The position numbers were made by a program, and so were the translations under genes. Shown here piece by piece: positions 22,340 through 33,906 of a stretch of 64,000 bases of DNA. Numbering within the stretch: position 1 is the stretch's first letter; each line of letters begins with the position of its first letter. The DNA comes from Macrophomina tecta. Lineage: Eukaryota; Ascomycota; Dothideomycetes; Botryosphaeriales; Botryosphaeriaceae. The notes under the pieces are model-generated. The model did not search any database and was not told where the DNA came from. It worked only from the letters and a program-made list of their open reading frames with translations. Where the stretch lies: contig JAKSGN010000037.1 of the NCBI GenBank assembly GCA_024180945.1, positions 2,733,501 to 2,797,500 on the forward strand. Reading direction: 5' to 3'.

Positions 22340-22660
22340 ACCAGTATCGCAATTTTGCAGCGGGACGAAATATTCCTGGTGAGTTGGGACAGCAAGAAGG
22401 AGGATCCAGGCCGAAGGTGTCCGCATGAATGCAGAATTTTCCTCGCCCTCCTCAGGATACTGAGGGGGAACGATATGTTTCGGCGGTTGTACGGACAGCA
22501 ACGAGGAGAACTTGTGCCAGAGGTGTCCGTATAACCGAAGAAATATTTTCGCTCACCTCAGAATATTGAGCGAGAAAGAAATATTTCAGTGGTCGGAGAC
22601 AGGGAAGAGGGACGCCCAGGCTAGGAGTCTCCGTGATTCTGCCGAAGCTCTTACCTGGGG
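22340..22660. repeat. Diverged tandem repeat, about three units of about 105 bp
   Basis: Three consecutive blocks share the order GAAATATT…, a GGACAG/GGAGACAG-like core, AGGTGTCCG or its variant, then CTCAGGATACTGAG/CTCAGAATATTGAG. The conceptual minus-strand peptides also align (QYPEEGEENSAF with QYSEVSENISSV). The function is unknown. Confidence 0.5.
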
Positions 22661-23492
22661 ACACTAGAAACGATGTGCAATCCTAGTTTTATCTTTCAAG
22701 TAAGCTTATGATAAGCTAACTAGTCTTCGAGGATTTCTAGAAAGATCCGTGCTCTGTTCTACTTAGATCTTTTAAGCTGACTGAAGTATATTGATGTGGG
22801 ATGCGGAAACTAGAAACTAGGAGGCGGCAGTAGTATATCGAGCTTTTTGCAACATCCTCAAGGCTATTAAAATGACGATGAGACAGTAGACAGCAAAGAT
22901 GGATCGAGAATTAGTCCTCTCATATAGAAGTAAGAGCGTTGGAACTTCCTAGAGTTTTGGTCATAGTGGCATGACAATAATAACAACAAAGAAAGGACAA
23001 AGAAAGAACAAGGAAATCGGAAAATAAGGCCGGCAACCGAACAATACAAATTTTTTTTGAGAATATTTCTTTCGTCCCTTACCGAGGTGCATTATTACTC
23101 AGTTCCTCCTTCACCTCCTCCCCGTGTAGTTTAACATAACCTCAGCGCGAAAAAGCCATGCTGCAAGTACCTGAATCCTTCAGGGCATCTTTCTTCCCAA
23201 AGATTGTCGAACGAATGGATGGGTAATAAGCCGCGTGGCAAGCTTAGCGAAGCAAAGTTGTATACGAAATAGCGCGACGTAACATTGATGAAAATCGTCT
23301 AATATTAGCACATACAACTTAGTTGCTCTCTCAAAAGAAAACCTGGCCAGATTCTCGGCTAACTCGGCTGTCTACTATTGTCTCTTATTCAGATATGCTG
23401 AAAAATATGCATGAGATCCCGCAAGGGAAGAGAAACCCGTAAGGGCTCTCGAGAGGCTTTTTATTGTCAACGTCTGGAGAACCCATTGCAAT

Positions 23493-24105
23493 CTAACTTA
23501 AGGCCCTTTTTGCTTAATCCAGTGCCAATTTTAAGCACCATCTAAGAGCCCGTGCGGGAGCTCCGACTCCTATAGACGTTTTTAGACGACAGTAGACAAC
23601 TTCACTTCCCGCATGGGCTGTTAAGACGCTCTTTTTTTTTTTTTTTTTTTTGAATGTTGACACCGCGTCCCGCAAGGGAAAGGATGCCCGCAGGGGCTGT
23701 TCGTAAATAGCAGTGTTGCAAACAGGTGATAGGTGTCGGAACAAGTGATTAAGGCCTTTTTTTTTTTTTTTTGTGGTACAGAGAGGGAGATAACATATAT
23801 ATACACACATGTGTTTCAGACCCCTGTCGTGGTGGACGGCCCCTGTCATGCGCGAAGACCACCGTGACACCTGAAGCACCATCGTCATATTCAACAAAAG
23901 TATCCTACGAATAGCCCCTGCGGGCATCCCTTCCCTTGCGGGACCCAGTGTCAACATTCAAAAAAAAAAAAAAAAGAACTTTTTAACAGCCCGTGCGGGA
24001 AATGAACTTATTGGCGTCTAAAAACATCTGTAGGAGTCGGAGCTCCCGCACGGGCTCTTAGATGATGCTTAAACTCGACACAGAAGCAAAAGGGCCTTAA
24101 GTTAG
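23493..24105. mobile_element. Fold-back (long inverted repeat) element
   Basis: The ends are inverted copies of CTAACTTAAGGCCCTTTT. Each arm continues for about 220 bp with GAGCCCGTGCGGGAGCTCC, a long T tract, GAATGTTGACAC and TCCCGCAAGGGAA in the same order. The centre (about 23715-23870) is unpaired and contains a second T16 tract. No transposase frame exists. No clear target duplication was found. The CCCGCAAGGGAA…GGGGCT motif also occurs just outside, at 23424-23450. Confidence 0.7.
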
Positions 24106-24230
24106 GAATCATATAAAAAAATATATCCGTAGAAGCTCATACATAAGTAGAAAGACGTAGATGGTTGACGAAATTAGCTATCGCCACAGTAGTGTATCAG
24201 AGAAGAAACTAGCGCATGCGCCATAACTAG

Positions 24231-27200
24231 CTACGTTGGCTGGTCTCTCATTTCCGAATCATATAGTACCATGTGATGGAGTTTCTTACGTCTTCCTCCA
24301 TGTTCGCTAAATGTATCGCGCCACGCGAGCTCGGATCCTTCTCCCGGCCGTGTCGTGATGAGCTCTGTTCTGACCCTATACAAGCTTGCCTGCACATCTT
24401 CAATCTGATTATCGCCTTCGGGGTTCCTGGCCGTTCTGGTTGAGGCAGACTGCTTACCGTCACCATGAACCTCACTTTCAGGGCCTTGTGCGAGCTCTTT
24501 TCTCTTCCTCGGTTTGAAAACCTGGTGCTGTGAATGCTGTGAATGCTGGGAGTGCCGGCGTTGCCAATCTGGTGTCGTCGAATCTATTTGCATCATCGAT
24601 CGTGGGCCTGCATAAATGAAGCGTTGCTTCCTAATTGCAGAAACAATGTGTTCAACGTCACAGCGATCGGCTTCTGACAGTGCTTTCCTGTTGCAAAGTA
24701 TCTCCCATGGCTCCGGCTTGGTATGTTCCAGCGATGCGATAACGCGCAAAACTCTCTCGATCTTTGTGGCAGGAGACTGGGCCGGGATCTGGATCCAGAA
24801 CTCCCCGGTGCGTACGGTTATAACAAAAATGCCGACGACTGTGCTCTCTCCTTCAACTGACATTGAAAGAAGCTCCGTCAGCTCTGGAGTTCCCTGACGC
24901 TGATGCAGTTCGGCTTGTCTTTCAAGATTTTTGACTTGCTCTTCCAAAACCCTGATATGATCATCTTTGTTTTTTATAGCATTGTTTAGGGTTCCTTCTA
25001 GGCGTTCTCTGTCGTCAATCAGCTCCAGACTCTGTTTCTTCGAATCTTCGAAGTCCGCTTGGAGTTTGGAACATTCGCTCGACAGTCGACTTCTTTCTTC
25101 CCGTAGAAGCTCCGTGGTACTTTTAAGCTCCTTGACTGCCAACTCGAGATAGGTCTCTCGCCTCGCTGACTCCTGCCAACGACGTTGGAGTTCGTCATGG
25201 TTTTGCTCCAGCTTGGATTCCTTCTCCCGTCGCTGTTCATCCGCGATTCTCCCATTTCTAATCTTGGCCCGTAGCTGGTCTATCTCCGACTGCTGTTCCC
25301 TTAGCTGACGGACTTTGGCGTCCCTGGTCTGCTCCGCTTCTACGAGGAAATTCTGTAAACATTCGATGTGCTCTTGCAGCTTCCTGGTCTTGTCGTGTCC
25401 CTCTCGCTGAAGGATTTTACCTCTGTCAAGCTCCTCGTTGAGTTGGTCGTTTAAGATCTGGCAAGTCTCTAGTTGTCTCTTTAGCTCCACCTTTTCCTCT
25501 TCGTAAGCCGTGCTGCGAGCTTGAAGCTGATCCTCCTTCTCGGCCATTCCCTTCTCTAGCTCGATATTCATGCTCCGAAGGCGGTCATGCTTTACTTGAA
25601 ATAGCTCCTCTCTCTCTTGAATGTGGGCATTGAGGGTTGTCTCGCGGCTTCTAAAGTCATCACATCTTGCAGTGAGCTCACTTATTTGTATTTCAAGCAT
25701 ACGTGAGGTGTGCCCCCTCTCCTCGATCTCGCCCGTAAGTGAGGAGATGCTATCCTCCATTTGTTTTAGCCGTCTCAATGGATCTGTTTGCCGTCTTTCC
25801 TCGTCAAGGGCTTCGGATAACTCCTGGAACCTATATTCGTCGCGCGCTGAGCCCTGGATGGACGTGCCTGGCGGACTTTCAAGTGCGAAAGAGCGAGTAG
25901 CAGATGAGGAATATTCGTCAGCCTCGGCGTTTTGAGTGGGTTGCTAAATCTTCGTCAGAGTGATCCGAGTGATATGAAAAGATCGTTGTAAACAGACCAG
26001 TGTGTATTTGTTGCCCAAGAAACTTATAAACAAGTCCCGCTTCACGAATAAGGAGCTGATCTCAGGCCCTTTAGTCTCCTCAATCTCGTAAATGGTCGGC
26101 ACGAATAAGAAGTTGCTATCGAGGAGAAAGTCATCTTCGAAAGGACGGCCGCATCTTTTCTCCCTCGGTAGATGGTCGGTAGCAGTAAGGTTGGGCCATT
26201 CTCTTACCTTGGGGTCGTCTTCTATTTCCTTACACGCCGCGGCGACTCGCAAGACATGTCGCATATCCGGCGGTGAAGCTGGCCGTAGAGAGCGCAAGAG
26301 CTGCTGCGCAAGGGACTCGTAGGGATTCTGTCGTTGAAGCTCTAGAGCCTGCGGTGTACGAAATCCTAGTTTTATGGCCAGATCACCAAGGTAATGCCAG
26401 AGTGCGGAGTTAGAGCTCTTCGAAGGCTTTGCCTTGCCGACTACCTTCCTTGGTGCCGTCTCGGTCATCGATGGGAAGTGACGCATGCAGAAGGCCCAGA
26501 GCTGGACGTATGCGAGCCACAGCGCATTTTCATCGCCAACTATCGACCTTAGTCTGCTTCCAGTTGAGTACTCGAGAAGCTGCTCCTTAGGGGCGATATA
26601 CGATGCCGCGAGCGACTGGAAGATCGTTCGCTTTTCTTTCCCCGGTAGCAGTTTTTTCAAGATGTAACAGCAAGGCTCCAGGTATTTGAGATTCTCGAAG
26701 AAACTTGTCAATGTAGGTATCAGGCCTGGAGTTAATAGGAGGGCGGAGAGGATGGCGTCCCGTTTTTGAGCATTAGTGATGCTAGGGAATACCTCGTCCG
26801 ACCTAATCAGGCCCTCAACGCGCATGAGATCTCCGTCTGATACAGAAGGTGCGAGAAGCTCGAGCTTTGCTATCGTCACATTATCGACCGCCTCTGGAGG
26901 TATGTTTGCAGCTCGAAGAACTCCTCCCCAAACATCCGCAATCCTGGTGAGGTAGCGGAGGAGTTCCTTAGAAGCGTGGTGTCAGAATAAGACGTATTGA
27001 TAGATCCGGAGCTTACCTCGTCACAGTGAAGGGTTAGAAGTCTGTGCAATGTGCCGAGCTGGAAGGACTGCCACATACCAGGCATCTCCACCAAATTGTC
27101 AAATGCGTCGGTTAATTCGGGACTTTTGAAAAGTTGCTTGAGGTCCTTTTGCTTAGTGTTGCTTAAACGAGCCCACCATTTCCTCTCGCTCTTCTCATCG

Positions 27201-27419
27201 CCTTGCTTGTGGTATGTGCGAATTTTCCGGAAGATATCTCCGTCCGAATACTGTTGCTCATGGAGGCTCTCTTCAATGATTTCAATACACATATCTGTTG
27301 GTAGATCTTTCTTCATGTCAGGTCTGCTCTCAGCATTTGTGGGAAGGAATTACCGTTGGAATAAAGCCTGACGAACCACCAACGATCATTCTGTTGCAGC
27401 AGGCCTGACGCCGCGAGGG
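24231..27419 (-). pseudogene. DUF3723 protein with coiled-coil tail, 3' part (gene A, interrupted)
   Basis: This continues the gene that starts near 28938, cut by the hAT element at 27428-28454. After the junction the frame reads LAASGLLQQNDRWWFVRLYS, the DUF3723 block that follows CLxGxHR. A poorly resolved join leads to 27316-27017 (YSDGDIFRKIRTYHK, WWARLS, GTLHRLLTLHCDE), then a 50-bp intron, exon 26966-25998 (ELLRYLTRIADVW… to SLFVKRDLFISFLG), a 54-bp GTCTGT…TTTAG intron, and 25943-24231. The last exon adds about 300 residues of uninterrupted coiled coil and a small compact end (TGEFWIQIPAQ… IYAGPRSMMQI). DUF3723 has no known activity. Without the insertion most of the gene appears readable. 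Confidence 0.7.
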
Positions 27420-27427
27420 TGCGGTGG

Positions 27428-28454
27428 CATACCTGGGCACATGGTTATATATGGTTATTTGGGGGGTCGTAACCATAACCATGAATAACAATGAGGCTCG
27501 TAACCATAACTTGTTATAACCATATAACCATATATAGCCATGAACTAAACGACAACAATATATATCTAGATCCACTCAATCTCATCCACAACCTCGTCAT
27601 CTAGCCCCTCCACATACGCCTCCATCGCTGGCTCCATCGGTAGGCCCATTCCATTGAGGTGGAGGGGCCGGATATGGCCCTCTCGTATCCAGCTGCCGAT
27701 ACTCTCAATTCTCTGGATGTTGTGGCATGATAGACTTAGTCTATCCCATGAACAGGTTCTTCTAGTTCCTGAGAACGTCCTCTCTGGTTCTGATGACTCT
27801 GCCGGGATAGATAGAATGGTTATAGCTATCTTGCTGAGCTTAGGATAGCTTGTTCTCTGCTTGATACGGCACCACCACTCGAGAGGCGTACAATCGATCC
27901 AGAAGGTAGGTTTTTTAATAAATATTCTAAAATCATCGATATCTCGCTGATCGTCTGAGGCTACCTCTATATTCTTTATAATCCGGTCTAGCTTATTACT
28001 ACGCTTCTTTGGAGGCTTTGCCGCCGGCGGCATTGATGACGGAGCTGGAGAAGGATCTAGCACGAGTGTCGTCTCGAAGTCTTTATCCTATAATTTACAG
28101 GCTGCATCGATAGCGGGCTTAATCCATGCCTTTGGCTAGTTCTTCCGGAGATAGGCGGCTCTGCGAGAGGGATCGAGCGCGAGCTCATCATTCGTCCTGT
28201 GATGTATCACGCTAAGCGAGCCAATCATGATTGGCTCGCTTAATATTAGCGTTGTCTCCGTGATGCATGGAGGTTCGCACTGCTGCCCGAAGCCTGCGAC
28301 AGACATTCTTTCAGTGCCAAGACGCCAAGATTGCAAAATATGGTTATAACAATAACAACGACGCCTTATGGTTATAACAATATAACAATATGTTGTTATG
28401 GTTATGGTTATAACAAAAAACAAACAATATAACCACTAACAATGCCCAGGTATG
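27428..28454 (-). mobile_element. hAT element 2, deleted and degenerate
   Basis: This 1027-bp element has terminal inverted repeats CATACCTGGGCA and an 8-bp target duplication TGCGGTGG (27420-27427 and 28455-28462). It encodes only the C-terminal part of a hAT transposase: DPSRRAAYLRKN near 28150, then WWCRIKQRTSYPKLSKIAI and SSEPERTFSGTRR in the dimerisation region. Two TAG stops fall where Trp is expected (about 28132 and 28090). Both ends hold many GGTTATAAC-type subterminal repeats. The N-terminal and catalytic parts are missing, so it would be non-autonomous. Confidence 0.85.
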
Positions 28455-28462
28455 TGCGGTGG

Positions 28463-28938
28463 ATACCTTGCAAGCAGTTTATAGGGCCCATTCGAAGTAT
28501 AGGGATACTCTCCACCTCATTCCCAAGCTCTGTAAGCCCATTCTCAGCGAGGACGGATGCGAGGTGCTGAGGATCCACGAGAGCGTCGATCCAATTTTTT
28601 GGTTCGTAGAGCTGTAGGCCTTCCTTCTCGAATGCTTGACGCAGACAATTTAACACTCTCTGCGATACTGGGCGATGCTCTTTCTGGAACAGAGGGTGCT
28701 CAAAGTCCAGATCGTCCAGATGGACTTTGGCGACGCCTCGGAAGTAGCGGCAAAGCTTTCTATTACGTAACTCGGAAACGTCCTCCACTCTAAGCGGTTG
28801 TGGGCTATTGATAGATCGTAGTGAGTGTAGGATGGCAACAACAAAACTAGAAGACCTCGAGTGCCTGTACTGAGAGATAGTTGGCAGTCTTCCGTCGGGC
28901 GTTATGGATTGTATTAAATCACCAGCTGTAAAGCCCAC
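28463..28938 (-). pseudogene. DUF3723 protein, 5' part (gene A, interrupted)
   Basis: Reads the N-terminal DUF3723 block: RYFRGVAKVHLDDLDFEHP, then RPVSQRVLNCLRQAFEKEG, then INCLQGIHR, where the hAT element interrupts. The paralogue B has FRGTARVELRHLQLEG and CLHGQHRLLAADRFL at the same places. The true start is not settled: the frame opens with GTG at 28938, and a CTCTCAG acceptor just before TACAGG suggests an earlier exon. Upstream to about 29220 there is only low-complexity or unclear sequence. Confidence 0.7.
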
Positions 28939-30084
28939 CAGCCGTGCTCAAATAATTCTGATGTTCTAGGTGAAGAAATTAACTGCTTCTATTAACGGAC
29001 TCCATCCTCTTACTCTATCCTCTCAATGAAATAGGTGTATTTCTGCCCCGATCTTCGCGCACTGGTCCCCCTACAGCGCCCGTTCCGAGCAGCCAGCTGG
29101 GTATCCACTTTGGCCACAGCTACCATAGTATTCAGGAGTGTTGAGCCCTTGCAGAATCGGTCCAACAGGCCAGTGCTCCACCTTAGTACTTCATAAAACT
29201 TTCTCATGCGCAGCTCTCAACTGGCTGTCGATTTAAAGAGCGGGCCGGCGAATTTTGCTCGCCTGATAGGCAGCATGGACAGCAGACGCAGCAAGTGGGC
29301 GAGCACTGGGGGGTATGTGGCCGCCCCCGCCTACGTCAGCGATCAAACGGCGATTCCTTAGCGCAGAGACCAAACTCTAATTTATCCAATCATGTGGAAG
29401 CGACGGAGCGGCGGCAACGACTCCAATCTTCTGTGCAATAAACAAGGGATCCATGTCGATATCCTCTAAGCCACCTACAGCCTTATTTTCATACCTTGAA
29501 GCGCCTGTCCTTCTCTTTCTCAACTGTGCCGCAACGCTGCCTTCGGGGTCCTAGCCATCGCCCACCTCACCTCGCGCACGTCTCGCCTCGCATTTCTCTT
29601 CCACCGCCTCTTTGCTGTGCTGCAATATTTTTTTTTTTCGAAATACCGGCTATTCCCCGCCTCACCTGCCCGTTCTTTCGTCTTCCTCGCTTCTCTCTTA
29701 CCCTGCCTACCCTTCACCGTCGCGTTTCGTCGTGATCATCGCCTCCGTTCTCCCTGATTCTCTCTTCATTGCCATTATCTTTCAATACCCTCCTTCTACA
29801 GATTTAACGGTCTTTCATCATTTGACAGAATTCTACCTACCTCGCTATAGCATTAAAAGTGCTTAGTAGCCTAGGAGAATAAACGAGCGCGATGAAAGAT
29901 GTCCGCCTAATATCAATGTCCTCTTTTGGCTGAATAATCAACTATCCAATGCCGTTTACCGTAAAGGTCTTTCATCTACAATCAATGCGTCTGTAAGAGG
30001 AAAGGATAGCGGACAGCATTAGAGCTGGTCGAAGGCATATCGAAATCGGGCGTATCCCCAGGTCGGTCTAGGCTCTTCATCTGC
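28939..30084. other. Gene-poor stretch with pyrimidine-rich tracts
   Basis: 29490-29760 is strongly CT-rich with a T10 run, and gives open frames of low complexity. No gene is called. Confidence 0.35.
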
Positions 30085-31250
30085 GCTCTCTGTAGGCGCA
30101 CCCCTCTGCATGTGCGCCCCTCCGCAGACACGCCCTTCTGCAGGCGTACCCCTCTGCAGTGCCTCTCTTTGCACTTCCCTCTTTCGCAGTACGCGTTAAT
30201 GGTTACTCGCTCCTCGTTGAAGCATCATTCATCAAAGCATTTCCAGCACCCTTCTGCAGGCACACCCATCTGCACGCGCACCCCTCTGCACACACACCCC
30301 TCTGCACACACACCCCTCTGCACACACACCCTTCTGCAGGCACACCCATCTGCACGCGCACCTCTCTGCACACACACCCTTCTGCAGACACACCATTCTG
30401 CAGGCACACCATTCTGCAGGCACACCCATCTGCACGCGCACCCCTCTGCACACACACCCATCTGCACGCGCACCCCTCTGCACACACACCCCTCTGCACA
30501 CACACCCCTCTGCACACACACCCCTCTGCACACACACCCCTCTGCACGCACACCCCTCTGCACGCACACCCCTCTGCACACACACCCCTCTGCACACACA
30601 CCCCTCTGCACACACACCCCTCTGCACACACACCCCTCTGCACACACACCCATCTGCACGCGCACCCCTCTGCACACACACCCCTCTGCACACACACCCT
30701 TCTGCAGGCACACCCTTCTGCAGGCACACCCATCTGCAGGCACACCCTTCTGCAGACACACCATTCTGCAGGCACACCATTCTGCAGGCACACCCATCTG
30801 CACGCGCACCCCTCTGCACACACACCCTTCTGCAGGCACACCCATCTGCACGCGCACCTCTCTGCACACACACCCTTCTGCAGACACACCATTCTGCAGG
30901 CACACCATTCTGCAGGCACACCCATCTGCACGCGCACCCCTCTGCACACACACCCATCTGCACGCGCACCCCTCTGCACACACACCCCTCTGCACACACA
31001 CCCTTCTGCAGACACACCATTCTGCAGGCACACCATTCTGCAGGCACACCCATCTGCACGCGCACCCCTCTGCACACACACCATTCTGCAGGCACACCAT
31101 TCTGCAGGCACACCCATCTGCACGCGCACCCCTCTGCACACACACCCCTCTGCACACACACCCCTCTGCACACACACCCATCTGCAGGCACACCATTCCG
31201 CACGCACACTCCTCTGCACACACACCTCTCGGCAGGCTCACCTCTCTGCG
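30085..31250. repeat. 16-bp minisatellite, roughly 60-70 units
   Basis: Units follow TCTGCA + 2-4 variable bases + CACACC(C/A)(C/T). The main types are TCTGCACACACACCCC, TCTGCAGGCACACCCA, TCTGCACGCGCACCCC and TCTGCAGACACACCAT. Degenerate units start at about 30085; a unique stretch (30165-30246) separates them from the dense array at 30247-31237. Unit types recur in blocks (GACACACCAT, GGCACACCAT, GGCACACCCA, CGCGCACCCC). Because 16 is not a multiple of three and the units contain no stops, frames on both strands stay open. It begins about 35 bp after the stop of DUF3723 gene B. Confidence 0.9.
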
Positions 31251-31283
31251 AGTGAATCCAAGACGGCACAGAGAATGTCGGCA

Positions 31284-33906
31284 TCAAAACCTCCGTCGCT
31301 GGTAGGGTCTGTTTTCGCTCTGCGAATCCGGATATATTGATGACCCTAAAGAACGAGGCCGCTTCGCACTAGACGATGCGATAAGATCACTACCCAGAGC
31401 TTGAAAACTGCTTTGGTTAAACAGGTGGCCATCGAGTACCGTGTTCCATGTACTACATCTGTCCTCAGATGGTACATCAAGGAGGAAAATGATGTTAGCA
31501 AAATCTTCTCCGTCTGTTTCGCCAACTGGGATAGGTAATGAGTTGGGGACGCAATATTTAAACCGGCCATTTGTTACCACACCAAATAATTGCCTGGTGA
31601 TAATGTCGCCGATTTCTTTGTTCGTCAGCTGCCTTGCGAGTCTTCTGATGAGTTGTGTATCTTTTTCGACTGTAAAATACAACCTTTCTTCAAGCTTCCA
31701 GAAGGCCACTTTGCCATATTGTGTACATTCGCGGTTCAGGTTTCGTAATTTGGAGATGAGGTTGTCATAGCTTAACCCATCAAGAGACCTCCACGAAACA
31801 CCTTGTTCAGTTATTTGGTGGCCTTCCAGGATCCTATAGGTGTCTTCGACGATATTTTTATAGTCCTCAGCAGGGTCTTGTATACGTTGTGTGTTGTGGA
31901 GCTCCTGCATGTGCCATGTTTGGTGAGAGCTGGCGTTGCGCACGTTGTCGAGAGTTAGGTTTTCTTGAGCCTTATAAGCAAGATCTCCATGAAGATCATC
32001 TGGATGTAATCCCGATTGGTTCTGTGCGATCGGAAGAAACATGGACTCTTCGGCAGGAGTCGCGGCCGTTTCCCACAGCCACTCCTGTGGCAGCCCAAGG
32101 TTACGCCCGTAAAAGGCACAAAGCACTTCTCTCAATTCTCCAAACGAAGTGACAATGTACTTGGCAGGCTCTTCGGGGACCTGGCAGAGTGTGGGTAGAT
32201 AAAATTGCGCGTATGACTCGTCCTGGAACTCGGGTTTTTCTAAGGTGGTCGCCCGGTGACCAAACTCTGTCGTGCCTGTGACGAAATCGGTCGAGATCGC
32301 AGGGATTGAATTCTCGAATCGCCACGGTTCATTTGCTGTTTGGACATGCAGTTCGTCTTCCAACCCCTCTAGATCACGCTTTTCTAAGGCCTGAGATCCT
32401 TGCAGGCGAGATCGTGAATTGGCTTGCTCTTCACCGTCTTGCCTCGACACATCACTCGTATTTCTTAAATGGAACCCAAGACGATGAGCGAGTGTGGCGA
32501 GTCGATCCCACATTTCCGGTAGAGTGAAGTGCACATCTTCCGGGGCTGGCAGAGGCCTTTGTCTACCGCCCGGAACATTCCGCCGTGGACCTCGGCGATT
32601 CTTCGCTGGATGGGTGTTGTTGAAGTTTCGTATGCAGAAGAGGACGAGTTGTAAGTACCCAAACCATGCTGTATCGCACGGAGCAGACTTCAGGGGGCGA
32701 AGCTCGTCTTCGCTGACCTGGACAACAGCCTGTGCGATTTGGGAGTGAGCCCTCCTCATGCCTGCCTCGATCGACTCGCCCTGCGTTAGATCAACGAGGC
32801 TTTGAATACCATCCTTGACCGGCATTAGGTACTTTGAGTCCTCGGAGAGCGTCCTGAATGATAAGACTTTATGCTGCAAGGATAAAACGGCTTGAAGAAT
32901 TCTAGAACGGTCTGGCTCTACTAGAACAGAGGGAAAAGCCTCTCCGTATGCGAATAGAGCTCGAATCCTCTCTTGGTCTCGTCGACTGTGCTTCGGTACG
33001 AGTCTTTGGAGATGCTCTACGGTAACGGTATCTACCGAAGACCTCAATCGAGGATTATTGGCAGTGGCCTCGTTCCAGCACGTTTGTACGGCTTCCAGGT
33101 ACCTTACGACTTCCTACACCAAGTTAGCTGATTCTACTAAAAAGATATTTGATGAAATACTTCTCTGCATCTCCAACTTCTGACCCTATGAAACAGACTG
33201 AAATTGAAGTCCTTCCAGATTCCGGGATATGGCAAGAGCATCTCAAGAGCCTGGTAAAGCAGAATGTCATTCTGGATAGCTTTCAAGGCTGCTTGCTTGA
33301 AGGGACTAAGCATGGAGACCCATCTTCGTTCAGACACTAGATCTTTGATCCGACGGTAGTAGCAAATGTGACGAAATTTCTCCCCATCACTGTAATCTTG
33401 AGAGTTGCCATACTGTTCCCTGAGCTGGGCCTGGGCACTCGCGGATAGATCTGATACTATGTTAGAGACATTCTGACTTGCGAAGGAACTAATGTACCTG
33501 GTGTGTATATATCGATTGTCCACCATTTATCTTTCGCTGGCAGGAACCGATCAGCCGCTAGCAATCTATGCTGTCCATGCAAGCAGACCAGTCTCAATCC
33601 GTCCGAAAATCGAAGCCTTGGTGGGTCTGGATGAAATGGTTGGAGCAGGTGTGCAAGCGGTACACCTGCATCTAGAAGAGCGGCTTCTAAATCTCGTTCG
33701 GAGACCAATACTGGAACATGGTGTTCGGGAGTTAACCTGTCGCAACCAACGTCCGCGAATACCCGCACGAGGCGACCCACGTTCTTCCAGTCAACGCAGC
33801 GTTGGCTGCCTTCGAGCTGGAGGTGTCGTAGCTCCACTCTTGCGGTTCCACGAAACCATTTATGTTTCTCTTTAAGAATTAGATGGTTTCCTTTGCTGGA
33901 ACTCAT
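31284..33906 (-). CDS. DUF3723 protein (gene B)
   Basis: From ATG 33906 the order of DUF3723 blocks is HKWFRGTARVELRHLQLEG, NVGRLVRVFADVGCDRLTPE HHVPV (read continuously), CLHGQHRLLAADRFLPAKDKWW and IDIYTP near 33520. An intron whose ends I could not settle (about 33470-33515) follows, then DLSASAQAQLREQYGN and YSDGEKFRHICYYRR. A 47-bp intron (33114-33160) leads to EVVRYLEAVQTCW and a 600-residue C-terminal region ending at 31284. That region contains AFPSVLVEPDRSRILQAVLS, also seen in gene A as VFPSITNAQKRDAILSALLL. No stop or insertion is seen, so it is probably expressed. The function is unknown. Confidence 0.7.

Noticed and set aside
23514..23957. Frames with poly-lysine runs
   Set aside because: They read through the T tracts of the fold-back element.
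29496..29866. CT-rich plus-strand frames
   Set aside because: Low-complexity pyrimidine tracts; no splice support or motif.
30085..31250. CRISPR-like array
   Set aside because: The units are contiguous 16-bp repeats without unique spacers, in a eukaryotic context.
30203..31340. Long His/Thr/Pro and Cys/Val/Arg-rich frames of 338-397 codons
   Set aside because: They are by-products of a stop-free 16-bp repeat read in all frames, and have no unique sequence apart from short ends.
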